NCBI GenBank assembly: GCA_029255685.2
Contig: CM055318.2
Coordinates: forward strand, 17,303,001 to 17,367,000
Length of the DNA: 64,000 nucleotides
Direction of reading: 5' to 3'
Source: Silene conica
Lineage: Eukaryota; Streptophyta; Magnoliopsida; Caryophyllales; Caryophyllaceae
In this document: piece by piece, positions 39,509 through 52,084 of the stretch
Numbering within the stretch: the first letter of the stretch is position 1
Layout: every line of letters begins with the position of its first letter
Translations under genes and position numbers: made by a program
The notes under the pieces: model-generated
Told to the model about the DNA's origin: nothing
What the model saw: only the letters and a program-made list of their open reading frames with translations
Database searches by the model: none

Positions 39509-40976
39509 ACGAAATAAGGTCTCGGTTTCACAAATTAAGGTCCAAGATTCATGATATAAAAAATTAAACATTTCGTGAGTAAACAATTATTTTAAGTCAA
39601 AGTTTCACGAAATATGGTTTGGTTTCACAAATTAAGGTCCAAGATTCACGAAATAAGAAATTATAAATTTCGTAAGTAAACTAACATTTTAAGTCCAAGT
39701 TTCACGAAATAAGGTCCCGATTTCACGAATTAAGGCCCAAGATTCACGAAATAAGAAATTAAACATTTTGTGAGTAAACAAACATTTTAAGTCCAAGTTT
39801 CACGAAATAAGGTCCCAGTTTCACGAATTAAGTTCCAAGATTCACGAAATAAGAAATTAAACATTTTATGAGTAAACAAACATTTTAAGTCCAAGTTTCA
39901 CGAAATAAGGTTCCAGTTCACAAATTAAGGTCCAAGATTCACGAAATAAGAAATTAAACATTTTGTGAGTGAACAAACATTTTAGGTCCAAGTTTCACGA
40001 AATAAGGTCCCGGTTTCACGAATTAAGGCCTAAGATTCACGAAATAAGAAATTAAACATTTTGTGAGTGAACAAACATTTTAGGTCCAAGTTTCACGAAA
40101 TAAGGTCCCAGTTTCACGAATTAAGGTTCAAGATTCACGAAATAAGAAATTAAACATTTCGTGAGTAAACAAACTTTTTAAATCCAAGTTTCACAAAATA
40201 AGGTCCCAGTTTCACGAATTAAGGTCAAAGATTCACGAAATATGAAATTAAACATTTTGTGGGTAAACAAACATTTTAAGTCAAAGTTTCACTAAATGAG
40301 GTCCCGGTTTCACAAATTAAGGTCCAAGATTCACGAAATAAGAAATTATACATTTCGTGAGTAAACAAACATTTTAAGTCCAAGTTTCACGAAATAAGGT
40401 TCCGGTTTCACAAATTAAGGTCCAAGATTCATGAAATAAGAAATTAAACATTTTGTGAGTAAACAAACATTTTATGTCCAAGTTTCACGAAATAAGGTTC
40501 TGGTTTCACAAATTATGGTCCAAGATTCACAAAATATGAAATTATACATTTCGTGAGTAAACAAACATGTTAACTCCAAGTTTCACGAAATAAGGTCCCG
40601 GTTTCACAAATTAAGGTCCAAGATTCACGAAATAAGAAATTTAACATTTTGTGAGTGAACAAATATTTTAATTCCAAGTTTCACGAAATAAGGTTCCGGT
40701 TTCACAAATTAACGTACAAGATTCACGAAATAAGAAATTAAACGTTTTGTGAGTGAACAAACATTTTAAGTCAAAGTTTCACGAAATAAAGTTCCGATTT
40801 CACAAATTAAGGTCCAAATTTCACGAAATAAGAAATTAAACATTTTATAAGCAAACAAACATTTTAAGTGAAAGTTTCACGAAATAGGGTCCCGGTTTCA
40901 CAAATTAGGGTTAAAGATTCATAAAATAAGAAATTAAACATTTTGTGACTAAACAAATATTTTAAGTCCAAATTTC
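39509..40976. repeat. 98-bp minisatellite, right arm outer array
   Basis: Mirror image of the array at 30808-32275, with the same unit order and only scattered substitutions between the two arms. Confidence 0.9.
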
Positions 40977-41393
40977 ACGAAATAAGCAAAAGAGCAAAAT
41001 GGATAATTTTTTTAGATATAGAAAATATTTGTGCCAAATAGAATGCTAAAAATAACCCATAATTTTCTTCCCACTGAAATTGGTCCAATGAACATTGAAA
41101 ATCATGTGCAACATAGTAATGGTTCTGCGGCCTCACCGTAATAGGCGGCCTCACATGATCCGGCCTCTATAGAAATTGAATCACGCGAGGCACCCTTCTT
41201 AGGGTGAGGCCGCTGGACTCATCTCTACCATTCAACTTATTAATAACATGTGGTTTAGATCAAACCACGTCCTCTATTAAGTGGAACAAGACAACATTAA
41301 TGTCTCAGAAACCGGTTAAATGCAAGTAATTTCTACTGCTATTTCGAAACATTTGGTGAAATGAATGTACCTTCTCCAAATGAATGAAACAAG

Positions 41394-41554
41394 AACTCGC
41401 CCATCGAGGCCATCACAAGGAGGATCCTTTGGATAAAATCAACAGATCAGAAGGCTAAAGTTCTTGTTTTCTCAAGTTGGAATGATGTTCTTGATGTGCT
41501 GGAGCATGCCTTTGTTGCAAATGAAATTAGCTATGTTCGGATGAAAGGCGGAAG
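41394..41554 (+). pseudogene. Captured exon of a SHPRH-type helicase/E3 ubiquitin ligase gene
   Basis: The frame at 41394-41554 reads NSPIEAITRRILWIKSTDQK, then AKVLVFSSWNDVLDVLEHAF and VANEISYVRMKGGR, ending at a splice donor (GGAAG|GTATAA). This closely resembles the conserved helicase C-terminal region of plant SHPRH proteins, large SNF2-helicase and RING proteins that modify PCNA in DNA-damage tolerance. Upstream, the frame closes with a TGA, consistent with intron sequence. It is an isolated exon with adjoining intron inside a transposable element and cannot make the protein. Confidence 0.8.
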
Positions 41555-41639
41555 GTATAATGTCCGATTCAATTTTTTTTGGTCTATTTAGCATATTATT
41601 ACACAATTTTTGTAAACACTCTCATTGGTTGAAAAAACA

Positions 41640-41805
41640 CAATGGCAGAGCTGTGATTATCTTTTCGACCTCCCTTAACCAGCCATGGGCGGAAGCATTC
41701 ATTTTCCATTGCAGTGTGTCCAACACCAAAAGCGCCATTCTTTGTATTGTATTCGGTTCAAACACGTATTTCGGATCTCCTACTTTGTAGGTCATATCTA
41801 AATAT
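41640..41805 (-). pseudogene. Captured fragment of a D-type cyclin gene
   Basis: On the minus strand the sequence reads YKVGDPKYVFEPNTIQRMAL, then LVLDTLQWKMN. This is the conserved cyclin-box stretch of plant D-type (CYCD3-like) cyclins, whose usual form is K/RYVFEAKTIQRMELLVLSTL. After KMN the similarity stops, which suits an exon end. It lies about 85 bp from the SHPRH exon and in the opposite orientation, so the two fragments come from different genes. It cannot encode a working cyclin. Confidence 0.72.
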
Positions 41806-41819
41806 ATGGGTCAATATTT

Positions 41820-42840
41820 GAAGTCCAAGTTTCACGAAATAAGGTTTCGGTTTCACAAATTAAGGTCCAAGATTTACGAAATAAAAAATTAAAAATTTCG
41901 TGAGTAAACAAACATTTTAAGTACAAGTTTCACGAAATAAGGTCCCGGTTTCACAAATTAAGGTCCAAGATTCACGAAATAAAAAATTATATATTTTGTG
42001 CGCAACAAATATTTTAAGTGCAAATTTCACGAAATAAGGTTTCGGTTTCACAAATTAAGGTCCAAGATTCACGAAATAAGAAATTAAACATTTCGTGAGT
42101 AAACAAAAATTTGAAGTCCAAGTTTCACGAAATAAGGTCCCGACTTCACAAATTAAGGTCCAAGATTCACGAAATAAGAAATTATACATTTCGTGATTAA
42201 ACAAACTTTTTAAGTCCAAGTTTCACGAAATAAGGTCCCGGTTTCACAAATTAAGGTCCAAAATTCACGAAGTGAGAAATTAAACAATTCGTGAGTAAAC
42301 AAACATTTTAAATCCAAGTTTCACGAAATAAGGTTCCGGTTCCACAAATTAAGGTCCAAGATTTACGGAATAAAAAATTAAAAATTTCGTGAGTAAACAA
42401 ACATTTTAAGTCTAAGTTTCACAAAATACGGTCTCGGTTTCACAAATTAAGGTCCAAGATTCACGAAATAAAAAATAATATATTTTGTCCGCAACAAATA
42501 TTTTAAGTCCAAGTTTCACGAAATAAGGTTCCGGTTTCACAAATTAAGGTCCAAGATTCACGAAATAAGAAATTAAACAATTCGTGAGTAAACAAACATT
42601 TTAGATCCAAGTTTCACGAAATAAGGTTTCGGTTTCACAAATTAAGGTCCGAAATTCACGAAATAAGAAATTATCCATTTTGTGAGCAAACAAACATTTT
42701 AAGTCTAAGTTTCACGAAATAAGGTCTCGAGTTCACAAATTAAGGTCGAAGATTCACAAAATAAGAATTTAACATTTTGTGAGTAAACAAATATTTTAAG
42801 CCCAAATTTCACGAAATAAGAAAAAGAGCAAAATGGATAA
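41820..42840. repeat. 98-bp minisatellite in the third family II element
   Basis: About ten units of the same family as in the palindrome arms, in the orientation of the right arm. They are more divergent from each other than units in the arms, and two carry a TTTTGTGCGCAACAAA variant. Confidence 0.85.
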
Positions 42841-42997
42841 TTTTTTTAGATAGAGAAAATATTTGGGCCAAATGAATTGTTATAAATGACCCATAATTTT
42901 CATCCCATTGAAATTAGTCCAATGAACATTGAAAATCATGTGCAACATAGTAAGGGTTCGGCGGCCTCACCGTAATAGGCGGCCTCACGTGATCCGG

Positions 42998-44022
<1,025 letters not shown>

Positions 44023-45158
44023 CAAAAGATCAAAATAGGTAATTAGGGATGAGTAAGATCGGAATTAATTCTGAATATAGGAGAAGGAAATTAAATCAGT
44101 ATAAAAGTTGGTGGACCCATACATTCCTTATTTTAAGGAACCAATAAGAGAGACTTAAAATCTATTACTTTTTATAGAGATAGATACTCAATTTCTCTAA
44201 TACACTAATCAAATAAGCTGCCATCTTAACTTACAATTACAATCCTACGAAGCGATTAATGAGAAGCCCTCAATATACAACTAAAAAAATAAGATAGTCA
44301 GTATAAAAAGAATGCTAAATTAATCGGTGGAAATATCGAATGTACATGAAATATTCCATAAATATCAATAAGACAATAACTAATTTGAGAAATATGACAA
44401 TTATTTTTTTTATATATATTTATCTAATAATTGACTCTAAAATGATATGCGAAATTTTCTCCATCAAATATAGCGCAATCAGTTCTTACTATCCACACTA
44501 CAAAAATCATTATAAAATTCACATGCAACCCCAATCGTCTCGATCGTTTACAATTCATAAAAAACGTATTTTTCATGTGCTTTAATGTATCATCAGATAA
44601 TAGGATTTTTAAATTATCGTTTTCCATATTATAAAGATAGAGGAGAGATTTACGTCCAATTTGTTTTCAAATAATATCCTAATCGCCTTTAATAGTTCAC
44701 AATTTATTACAAACCTAAACATAAATTTTACTAACACAATTGTCATAATTGTTATATTACCATAGTAAAAGTGGATGAAGGACTCATGTAAAGAACATCT
44801 TTTTTTTTTTAATTTTAAGGGTTATTTCACGTGAATAATCCAACATAAGCCTTATCTTCTCATATTAATTCATTCTCGTGTTTAACTAGAAAAAATCTTA
44901 TCTTTGACGTCATTTATCTCACAATGCATTAGGTAATAAAACAATAAAACCTTTAACATAAGAATCAAAACAATAACCTCTTCCCTTCCCTTCCCTTAAT
45001 CTTATCCCTTCAATTCCTGCTATAATTCCGCCTCAATTCTTTCCATAATCTCATTTCCCTGTCCGCTTCCAACCTCAAAAAAAATCACCCTTCAACTACC
45101 TCAAAACCATCTCAAGCCAGCTTATATATGCTTGTATCAATCTTCAACCGGACTCGAG
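44023..45158. other. AT-rich sequence without recognised gene
   Basis: No domain, RNA gene or clear repeat boundary on either strand. C/T-rich short repeats (CTTCCCTTCCC) occur near 44985. Confidence 0.4.
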
Positions 45159-45163
45159 GTAAC

Positions 45164-45906
45164 TGTTGGTCTGAAATTACAGAGCACGAAATACTGTAAT
45201 TGAGCAGAATTGGAAGTTGCAGTAACAAAAGAAGAAGTTTAGAAATACCGTAACCAAAGGTAGTGACGTGGTGAAACCACTGCCTTGAAAACTATATTTC
45301 CGGTACGACCGAGTTGGCGATCAGCGATGACCGGTAGTTCCCCAAGGATTACACTACTGCTGCCTTACAGCCTTGTCCACTCAAGACTGGAAGACCTGGA
45401 ACGACTTTAGCAATACCCAGATTCCGAGATAGAAGAAAATAGAGAAGAGATAGATTGTTTTTATGTTTTGTGTTGTGTTTTCTAAAGTTGAGAGCTCTGC
45501 TATTTATAGGAAAATAGCAGAGGTCAAAGGCCGAAAACAGACCCCTAAAAAGACTAGGTCACGGCTGAAAAAGAGGAGAGAATATCTCCCTTTGACTGAC
45601 CAAGTCTCACTAAGAAGTCCAACAAAAAACTAAATAGGCCCAAAGGATAAAAGAGGGCTTTCAGCCCGCCCCGCAGAGGCTCTACCCAAACCCAAACACG
45701 AGCCCGAGCTCGAGTTGGGCCGGGCCGGCGCGCGCGCGCGCGTGTGTGTTGGACCCAAACCCACTGGCCCAACAAACACGCACAAAACCCACCTTGGACC
45801 AATCTCTTAACCATACAAAGGAAGGAATCAATATAAACAAGGGATAGGAGTTGTTGCCCACCGATGTGGGACAACAAAACTCCCCAAAGCTTGATTAATT
45901 CCAACA
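45164..45906 (-). repeat. 3' LTR of the copia element (743 bp)
   Basis: Starts TGTTGGTCTGAAATTACAG and ends TTAATTCCAACA on the plus strand. It contains a CGCGCGCGCGCG tract near 45730 that is shorter in the other LTR. The downstream LTR on the coding strand is this one. Confidence 0.95.
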
Positions 45907-46466
45907 ATCCCCCACTGATGGATAAGAGAAAACAAAGAAGAATTCCTGGGTAAAGAAAGGATTGGATACTTAGGTTCCAATATCTTTCGATTTGAATTGA
46001 CACTTTAGTGAGGTGAGGAAACAACTTACTTACAGCTAGAGAATATCTTGCGATTTGAATTCCTAGCTGAGCTTCGGTCGATACCACCCACAACACATAT
46101 CATACCTTCAGAATTAAGATCGTTCCGCGATTTCAGAGTGCAACGCGCTCTTTTAGAGCTTATGCATTACCTTGGTACTAATAGATGTGTTCACAAGACT
46201 TCTCATAGTCTTGAGATCATCACACCTACGTAGGTGACTCAAGTGCTTCTCAGTAGCACTTCTCATATGAGCCATTAAGGACATAAGTCCATCCTATTGT
46301 ATAATTCATCAAGTGCGTCTCAATAGCACCACCATTTAAGGCTATGAATCATACTACGTCATAGGAACAGAAGACTTCAAACCTAGTCAAGTGTCACATT
46401 ACCTTGACCTAGGGTCTTAAGTCCCATTCCTCTCGACGTATCAGTGACTAGTCTCCTAGTCAGTCC

Positions 46467-48284
46467 TTAATTAGTAAAGGGATCAGCAAGATTGCTTTCA
46501 GACTTCACATAGTCCAAAGCGATTACTCCATTCTCAAGGAGTTGTTTAACTGCAGCATGCCGGACTCGAATGTGTCGTTTCTTTGCATTATAGACACTAT
46601 TCTTAGCAACACCAATTGCAGCTTGTGAGTCACAGTGTAAGGAGACCGGTGTTTGCCGTCCTCCCCACACTGGTACACCTGCTAATAGGTTTTTCAACCA
46701 ATCAGCCTCTTGTCCTGCCAATTCAAGAGCTATGAACTCCGATTCCATGGTAGAGCGTGCAATACAAGTCTGTTTGGAAGACTTCCACGATATAGCACCT
46801 CCACCCATGGTGAAGACATATCCTCTAGTGGAGCAGATCTCATCGTTACCTGAAACCCAATTTGCATCACAATATCCTTCCAACACAGCAGGAAATTTAC
46901 TATAATGCAAATAAAGGTCAACTGTTCCTTTTAGGTATTTGAGTAAACGACGAAGAACATTCCAATGTTCACTACTAGGGTTATGTGTATAACGACTCAG
47001 TCTACTAACTGCATATGCAATATCTGGTCGGGTACAGTTCATAAGAAACGTCACACTACCTAAGATCTTAGCATACTATTCTTGGGATACACTCTTACCC
47101 AAATTTTTACACAGATGTATACTAGCATCATAAGGTGTCCTAGCAGGCACTTCATCAAAGTAGTTAAACTTTTTCAACACTTTTTCAACATAATGAGATT
47201 GACTTAAACAGATTCCATTGGGGTTTCGAATTACTTTAACCCCTAGGATTACATCAGCTTCTCCTAAGTCCTTCATCTCAAAATGTGATGACAAAAATTC
47301 TTTGGTTTTAATTATCACATCTAAATTATTACCAAAAATAAACATGTCATCCACATATAGGCATATAATAACACAATCAGATTCTATCACTTTGGAATAA
47401 ACACATGAATCAGAGTTGTTAATCATAAAGCCATTACTTATCAAAGTGTTGTTGAATTTCTCATACCACTGTTTAGGTGCTTGTTTCAGTCCATAAAGAG
47501 ACTTGTTCAGTTTACACACTTTACTCTCTTGACCCTTAATCACAAAACCTTCAGGTTGAGACATATAGATCTATCCCCTTAGTTCACCATTCAGAAATGC
47601 AGTCTTAACATCCATCTGATGTATAACAAGATTATGAATAGCAGCTAAGGCGGCAAGAGTTCTAATGGTCAAAATTTTGGTCACAGGAGAGTAAGTATCA
47701 AAATAATCAATACCCTTCTTTTGTGTAAAGACTTTAACCACAAGTCTAGCCTTGAACCTCTCTATTGTACCGTCAGGTCTCATTTTCTTTTTAAAGATCC
47801 ATTTACTCGAAATGGGTTTACTACCTTTAGGTAAATCAGTCAACTCCCAAGTCTCATTAGACACAATAGAGTCAAGTTCACTTTTAATAGCATCTTTCCA
47901 AAAGTTAGCATCAATGGATCTCACTGCCTCACTATATGTTTTGGGATCATCCTCTATTAAAAAAGCTGAAACAAACTCATCACTAGCACAAACAGTGTAT
48001 CCAACTTCAGACAAATAAGTTGTATCATAATCATCACCAAAGTTCTTTGGGCATCTAGGTCTTTTACTTCTTCTAGGTTCAACAGGTAAATCCATAGAAG
48101 TGCTAGCACTAGCATGTGAAGACAAATCAGAAGATGCAACAGATAAACTAGGAGATGGGACAACAGTTTTCTGAAAGGGAAAAACATGCTCAAAAAATTC
48201 AGCATCTCTAGCCTCAGATATAGAACGATCACTCAAAGACATAAATCTAGAAGCAGAGCTATTTTGAGCATAACCTATAAACAC
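46467..48284 (-). pseudogene. copia reverse transcriptase and RNase H, interrupted by stops
   Basis: One reading frame in three pieces (48284-47571, 47564-47076, 47054-46467). RT motifs: KWIFKKKMRPDGTIERFKAR, DTYSPVTK, HQMDVKTAFLNGEL, the catalytic LYVDDMFIFG, then GLKQAPKQWYEKF. RNase [40 protein letters not shown] with the Glu, [13 protein letters not shown] and [11 protein letters not shown]. Stops at 47571-47573 (TAG, after FLNGELRG) and 47076-47078 (TAG, after SVSQE) replace residues that are normally acidic, consistent with GAG to TAG changes; a third stop closes the frame at 46467. A frameshift near 48290 separates it from gag-integrase. Confidence 0.92.
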
Positions 48285-50443
48285 ACAATCATAGGTCTTA
48301 GGTCCAACGGTAGGTCTCCTAAAATCAGGTAACCCACTTTAGCCAAACAACCCCAAACCCTAAGGAAGCTTAGGTTAGGTGGATAGCCCTTCCAGATCTC
48401 GTAGGGTGTCTTGTCAATTTTCTTATGAGGTACACGATTAAGAATGTGACAAGCAGACAGTATAACTTCCCCCCACATATCGTCAGATAGGCCAGAACTT
48501 AAAAGCATAGCATTCATCATCTCCTTTAAAGTTCTACTTTTACGTTCAGCTACTCCATTCGATTGAGGTAAGTATGGTGGACTCTTTTCATGAATTAAAC
48601 CATTTTTCTCACAAAAATCGATCAAAGAATTAGAGCCATACTCACCTCCTCGATCGGACCTTACTCTTTTAATTTTCCTGTCAAGTTGGTTCTCGACCTC
48701 ATTTTTAAAGTTTACAAAGGATTGTTCTGCTTCATCTTTGGTTTTAAGCAAGTATACACGAGTGTATCTCGAACAGTCATCTATAAACGTGATATAATAA
48801 TTCTTGCCACCTCTACTTGCAACATTTTTGAAGTCAGCTAGGTCGGTGTGAATTAACTCAAGAAGACTCGTCGTCCTAATAGTCACAGGTTTACTAGGTT
48901 TCTTTGTAAACTTAGCCTCAACACAGCTAGCACATTTAGAAAATTCTTGACTCGTCAAACTTTGAATTAAACTCATAGTTCTAAGTTTTTTAATATAGTC
49001 AACATTCACATGACCTAATCTACCATGCCAAACATCAATAGACTCAGCGATATAAGCAGAAGTAGATGCAATATTATTAGAAACTGAATCAGTGGTTAGT
49101 ACAAAAAGACCCCCAGAGAGATAACCCTTGCCCACAAATTCTCCATTACGCGACATTACAACCGTGTCAGCCTCAAAAACAATTTTCAAACCAGCTTTGT
49201 TTAATAAGGCACCAGATACGAGGTTTCGACGTAACGAGGGTACAAATAAAGCATTAGTGAGAGCAAGTGTTTTCCCCGAGGTGAGTTTGAGAAAGATCTT
49301 GCCTTTGCCCGTGATCAATGCAGATGAAGAGTTACCCATGTAGACGCATTCCCCATCAGCAACTTCCTCGAACTCAGCAAACGGCCCCTTATCAGCACAG
49401 AGGTGTCTAGAAGCACCAGTATCCAAGACCCATTCAGCAGCATTACCCACCAGATTTGCTTCAACAACCACAGCAGCAATGACATCCTCAGCCTCAGTCA
49501 CAGCAACATTGGCTTCAGGAGTTTTCTTTTCTGTACACTGGTAGGCTTTGTGACCGGATTTCCCACAGACATAGCAGACCATGGGACCCTTAGCTTTCTG
49601 AATCTTCGCAACTGGTTTGGTATGCTTCCCTGCAGCATTATTCTTGGCAGGACCCTGGTTCTGACCTTGACCAACCTTGGCCTTACCCTTACCCTTGAAC
49701 TTTCCAGCATTAGAGGGACCACCAGACTCGACCAGATTAGCTTTCACAGCAGCAACAGAATTGTTGACAGAATGACTGACAGGTAGATCTTTAAGGCGAT
49801 TTGCCTCCTCAGTCCTCATGTGTCCCACTAAATCCTGGAGGGTCAGGTCTTTTTTCTTATGCTTGAGGTGGTTCCTATAGTCAGACCATGAGGGAGGGAA
49901 TTTCTCTAACAGTACATTGGCTATAAAGGTGTCATCTAATTCCATACCCTCATTAACCACATCAGCACATAAATTCTCATAAATATGTACTTGATCCATA
50001 ATAGGTTTCCCGTCAACCATCTGAAACCCCAGCCACTTACCCACAACATATTTCTTTTTCCCCGCATCATCAGCCCCATATTTAGTTTCTAAAGACTCCC
50101 ATATTACTTTGGCAGACTTATGAATCATAAAAAGGTCAAACAGGGTGTCAGTCATGTTATTCAGAAGTTGACATCTAGCAGTCTTATTATCCTTATCAAA
50201 TTTCTTAATAACATCCGCATTCGACTTGACACCATTAACAGCCGACGCAGCAGTAACTATTTCCTTACTAGCAGCAGGGGGGTCAGAAACAACTAGAGCA
50301 GGGGGGTCACTAAACAGCACATAATCAATTTCTAATTGTTCAAAAAACATGAAAAGTTTTTGTGACCAACGCTTGTAGTTGTTACCATCGAGACGCTCAA
50401 GTTTGGTTAAATCAGGTAGGGTTTTTGCCAATACAGCCGACAT
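48275..50443 (-). pseudogene. copia gag, protease and integrase
   Basis: The ATG is placed at 50443 (MSAVLAKTLPDL); the open frame upstream has only a TTG. Gag has the LDGNNYKRWSQKLFMFF start and a CCHC knuckle CYVCGKSGHKAYQC. Protease has WVLDTGASRHLC. Integrase has the zinc region WHGRLGHVN...CASCVEAK and the core with HTDLADF, VRSDRGGEYGS and SNGVAERKSRTL carrying the D, D and E. At the end, after VWGCLAKVG, the frame is wrong for about 20 residues because of a single-base shift near 48290-48330. The leader between LTR and ATG is only 32 nt, with no recognisable primer site. Confidence 0.92.
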
Positions 50444-50475
50444 TGTTACCGCAAAAAATAATATAGTTTTCAAAT

Positions 50476-51199
50476 TGTTGGTCTGAAATTACAGAGCACG
50501 AAATACTGTAATTGAGCAGAATTGGAAGTTGCAGTAACAAAAGAAGAAGTTTAGAAATACCGTAACCGAAGGTAGTGACGTGGTGAAACCACTGCCTTGA
50601 AAACTATATTTCCGGTACGACCGAGGTGGCGATCAGTGATGACCGGTAGTTCCCCAAGGATTACACTACTGTTGCCTTACAGCCTTGCCCACTCAAGACT
50701 GGAAGACCTGAAACGACTTTAGCAATACCCAGATTCCGAGATAGAAGAAAAGAGAGAAGAGATAGATTGTTTTTATGTTTTGTGTTGTGTTTTCTGAAGT
50801 TGAGAGCTCTGCTATTTATAGGAAAATAGCAGAGGTCAAAGGCCGAAAACAGACCCCTAAAAAGACTAGGTCACGGCTGAAAAAGAGGAGAGAATATCTC
50901 CCTTTGACTGACCAAGTCTCACTAAGAAGTCCAACAAAAACAAAAAACTAAATAGGCCCAAAGGATAAAAGAGGGCTTTCAGCCCGCCCCGCAGGGGCTC
51001 TACCCAAACCCAAACCCGAGCCGGGCCGGCGCGCGCGTGTGTTGGACCTAAACCCACTAGCCCAACAAACACACACAAAACCCACCTTGGACCAATCTCT
51101 TAACCATACAAAGGAAGGAATCAATATAAACAAGGGATAGGAGTTGTTGCCCACCGATGTGGGACAACAAAACTCCCCAAAGCTTGATTAATTCCAACA
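50476..51199 (-). repeat. 5' LTR of the copia element (724 bp)
   Basis: Same sequence as 45164-45906 apart from scattered substitutions and a shorter GC tract and flanking GAGCC region. On the coding strand it is the upstream LTR; its right end (51199) abuts the GTAAC target duplication. Confidence 0.95.
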
Positions 51200-51204
51200 G
51201 TAAC

Positions 51205-52080
51205 CTCAAATTAGCCTTCGAAACTTTCATCTTACTAGGGACAAGAACAACTTTGTGGGGCATAGTGAAATGGGTAGCGGGGTTGTTAGGAGTACTAATG
51301 GTAACAATTTGTTGGTTGATATTGAAATAATCAAAAATTTTAGTTTGGGTTTCCCATAATTAAAAATCAAAGGAAAACGATAAGCAATAAGAAACGATAA
51401 AAGGTAGTTCTATAAGTGACTTTTAGATTGTAAGAAATATGAGCTTATTTGACAAATAATAATCTTAATCGAGACGTCATGTAGAATATTTTTGAAGTCA
51501 ATTAGAACCCACACAGCTGCTCATCCTTGGGTAACATTGTTTTAATTCAATTAGAACCCACACAGCTGCTCATCCTTGGGTCTTTTTGGTCAATGACTTC
51601 AGGGTTAACGCCTCCTTTTGTACTATGTTGCACACCAAGAGTGGAGATTGTTCTCAAAAGGATAAAATATAGAAGGAAAAGACGTATAGGTATTGTGTGA
51701 ATTTCTGATGATGCAAATTTGTGGAACGAAAAACATTTTATAGGCAGGAAACTACGCGCTTCAATTGTCACATAGGGATATTGAAGATTTGAAGATTAAT
51801 GATCATAAAACTAGTAATTAATGATAATAAAATCGTAAATTAAATCCGGATATTATTGTGTTTTCAACAGTTAAAATCTGAGAAAATAATTTAGACCCAG
51901 AAAAGAAATGTAATCCCACCTCATCGCACCGTATATGATAGTGTTTATCTAGTTAACGCTAAATAAAGTACTATGATATATAAGGTAAGGAATGTCACTC
52001 GATATGGATGTGAGTTATAACTAGTAGTAGTAGTTAATACTAGTAGTAGTAGTTAACATATACAAGTATGCTCACCTTTT
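51205..52080. other. Sequence right of the copia insertion; no gene seen
   Basis: A 35-bp direct repeat (AATTAGAACCCACACAGCTG...) occurs twice, at about 51499-51534 and 51549-51583. An open frame across the rejoined target site (GNLKLAFETFILLGTRTTLW downstream) has no recognisable domain. Confidence 0.35.
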
Positions 52081-52084
52081 ACTT

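Larger units (their letters stand above)
37973..41167. mobile_element. Family II TIR element, right arm copy (mirror of 30617-33811)
   Basis: Inverted copy of 30617-33811 with the same ends: GAAATTGAATCATGTGAGGC at the left, and the complement of GAGGCCGGATCATGTGAGGC at the right. Read left to right it runs from a promoter/leader-like segment into the looser repeat, then the 98-bp minisatellite. It is followed by TATA (41168-41171) and then the next element's end. Confidence 0.7.
45159..51204 (-). mobile_element. Complete Ty1/copia LTR retrotransposon with 5-bp target duplication
   Basis: LTRs at 45164-45906 and 50476-51199, both bounded by TGTTGG...CCAACA and flanked by an exact GTAAC duplication (45159-45163 and 51200-51204). 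On the minus strand the domain order gag, protease, integrase, RT, RNase H defines Ty1/copia. A polypurine tract (CAGTGGGGGAT) abuts the downstream LTR. The LTRs differ by single substitutions and a longer GC-rich CG/GT tract in the left copy, so the insertion is not very recent. The coding frame has one frameshift and two or three stops, so this copy is not autonomous. Confidence 0.95.

Noticed and set aside
45000..51300. Host exon interrupted by the copia insertion (frame GNLKLAFETFILLGTRTTLW after rejoining the target site)
   Set aside because: More than one frame is open across the site, stops occur upstream, and I recognise no family.
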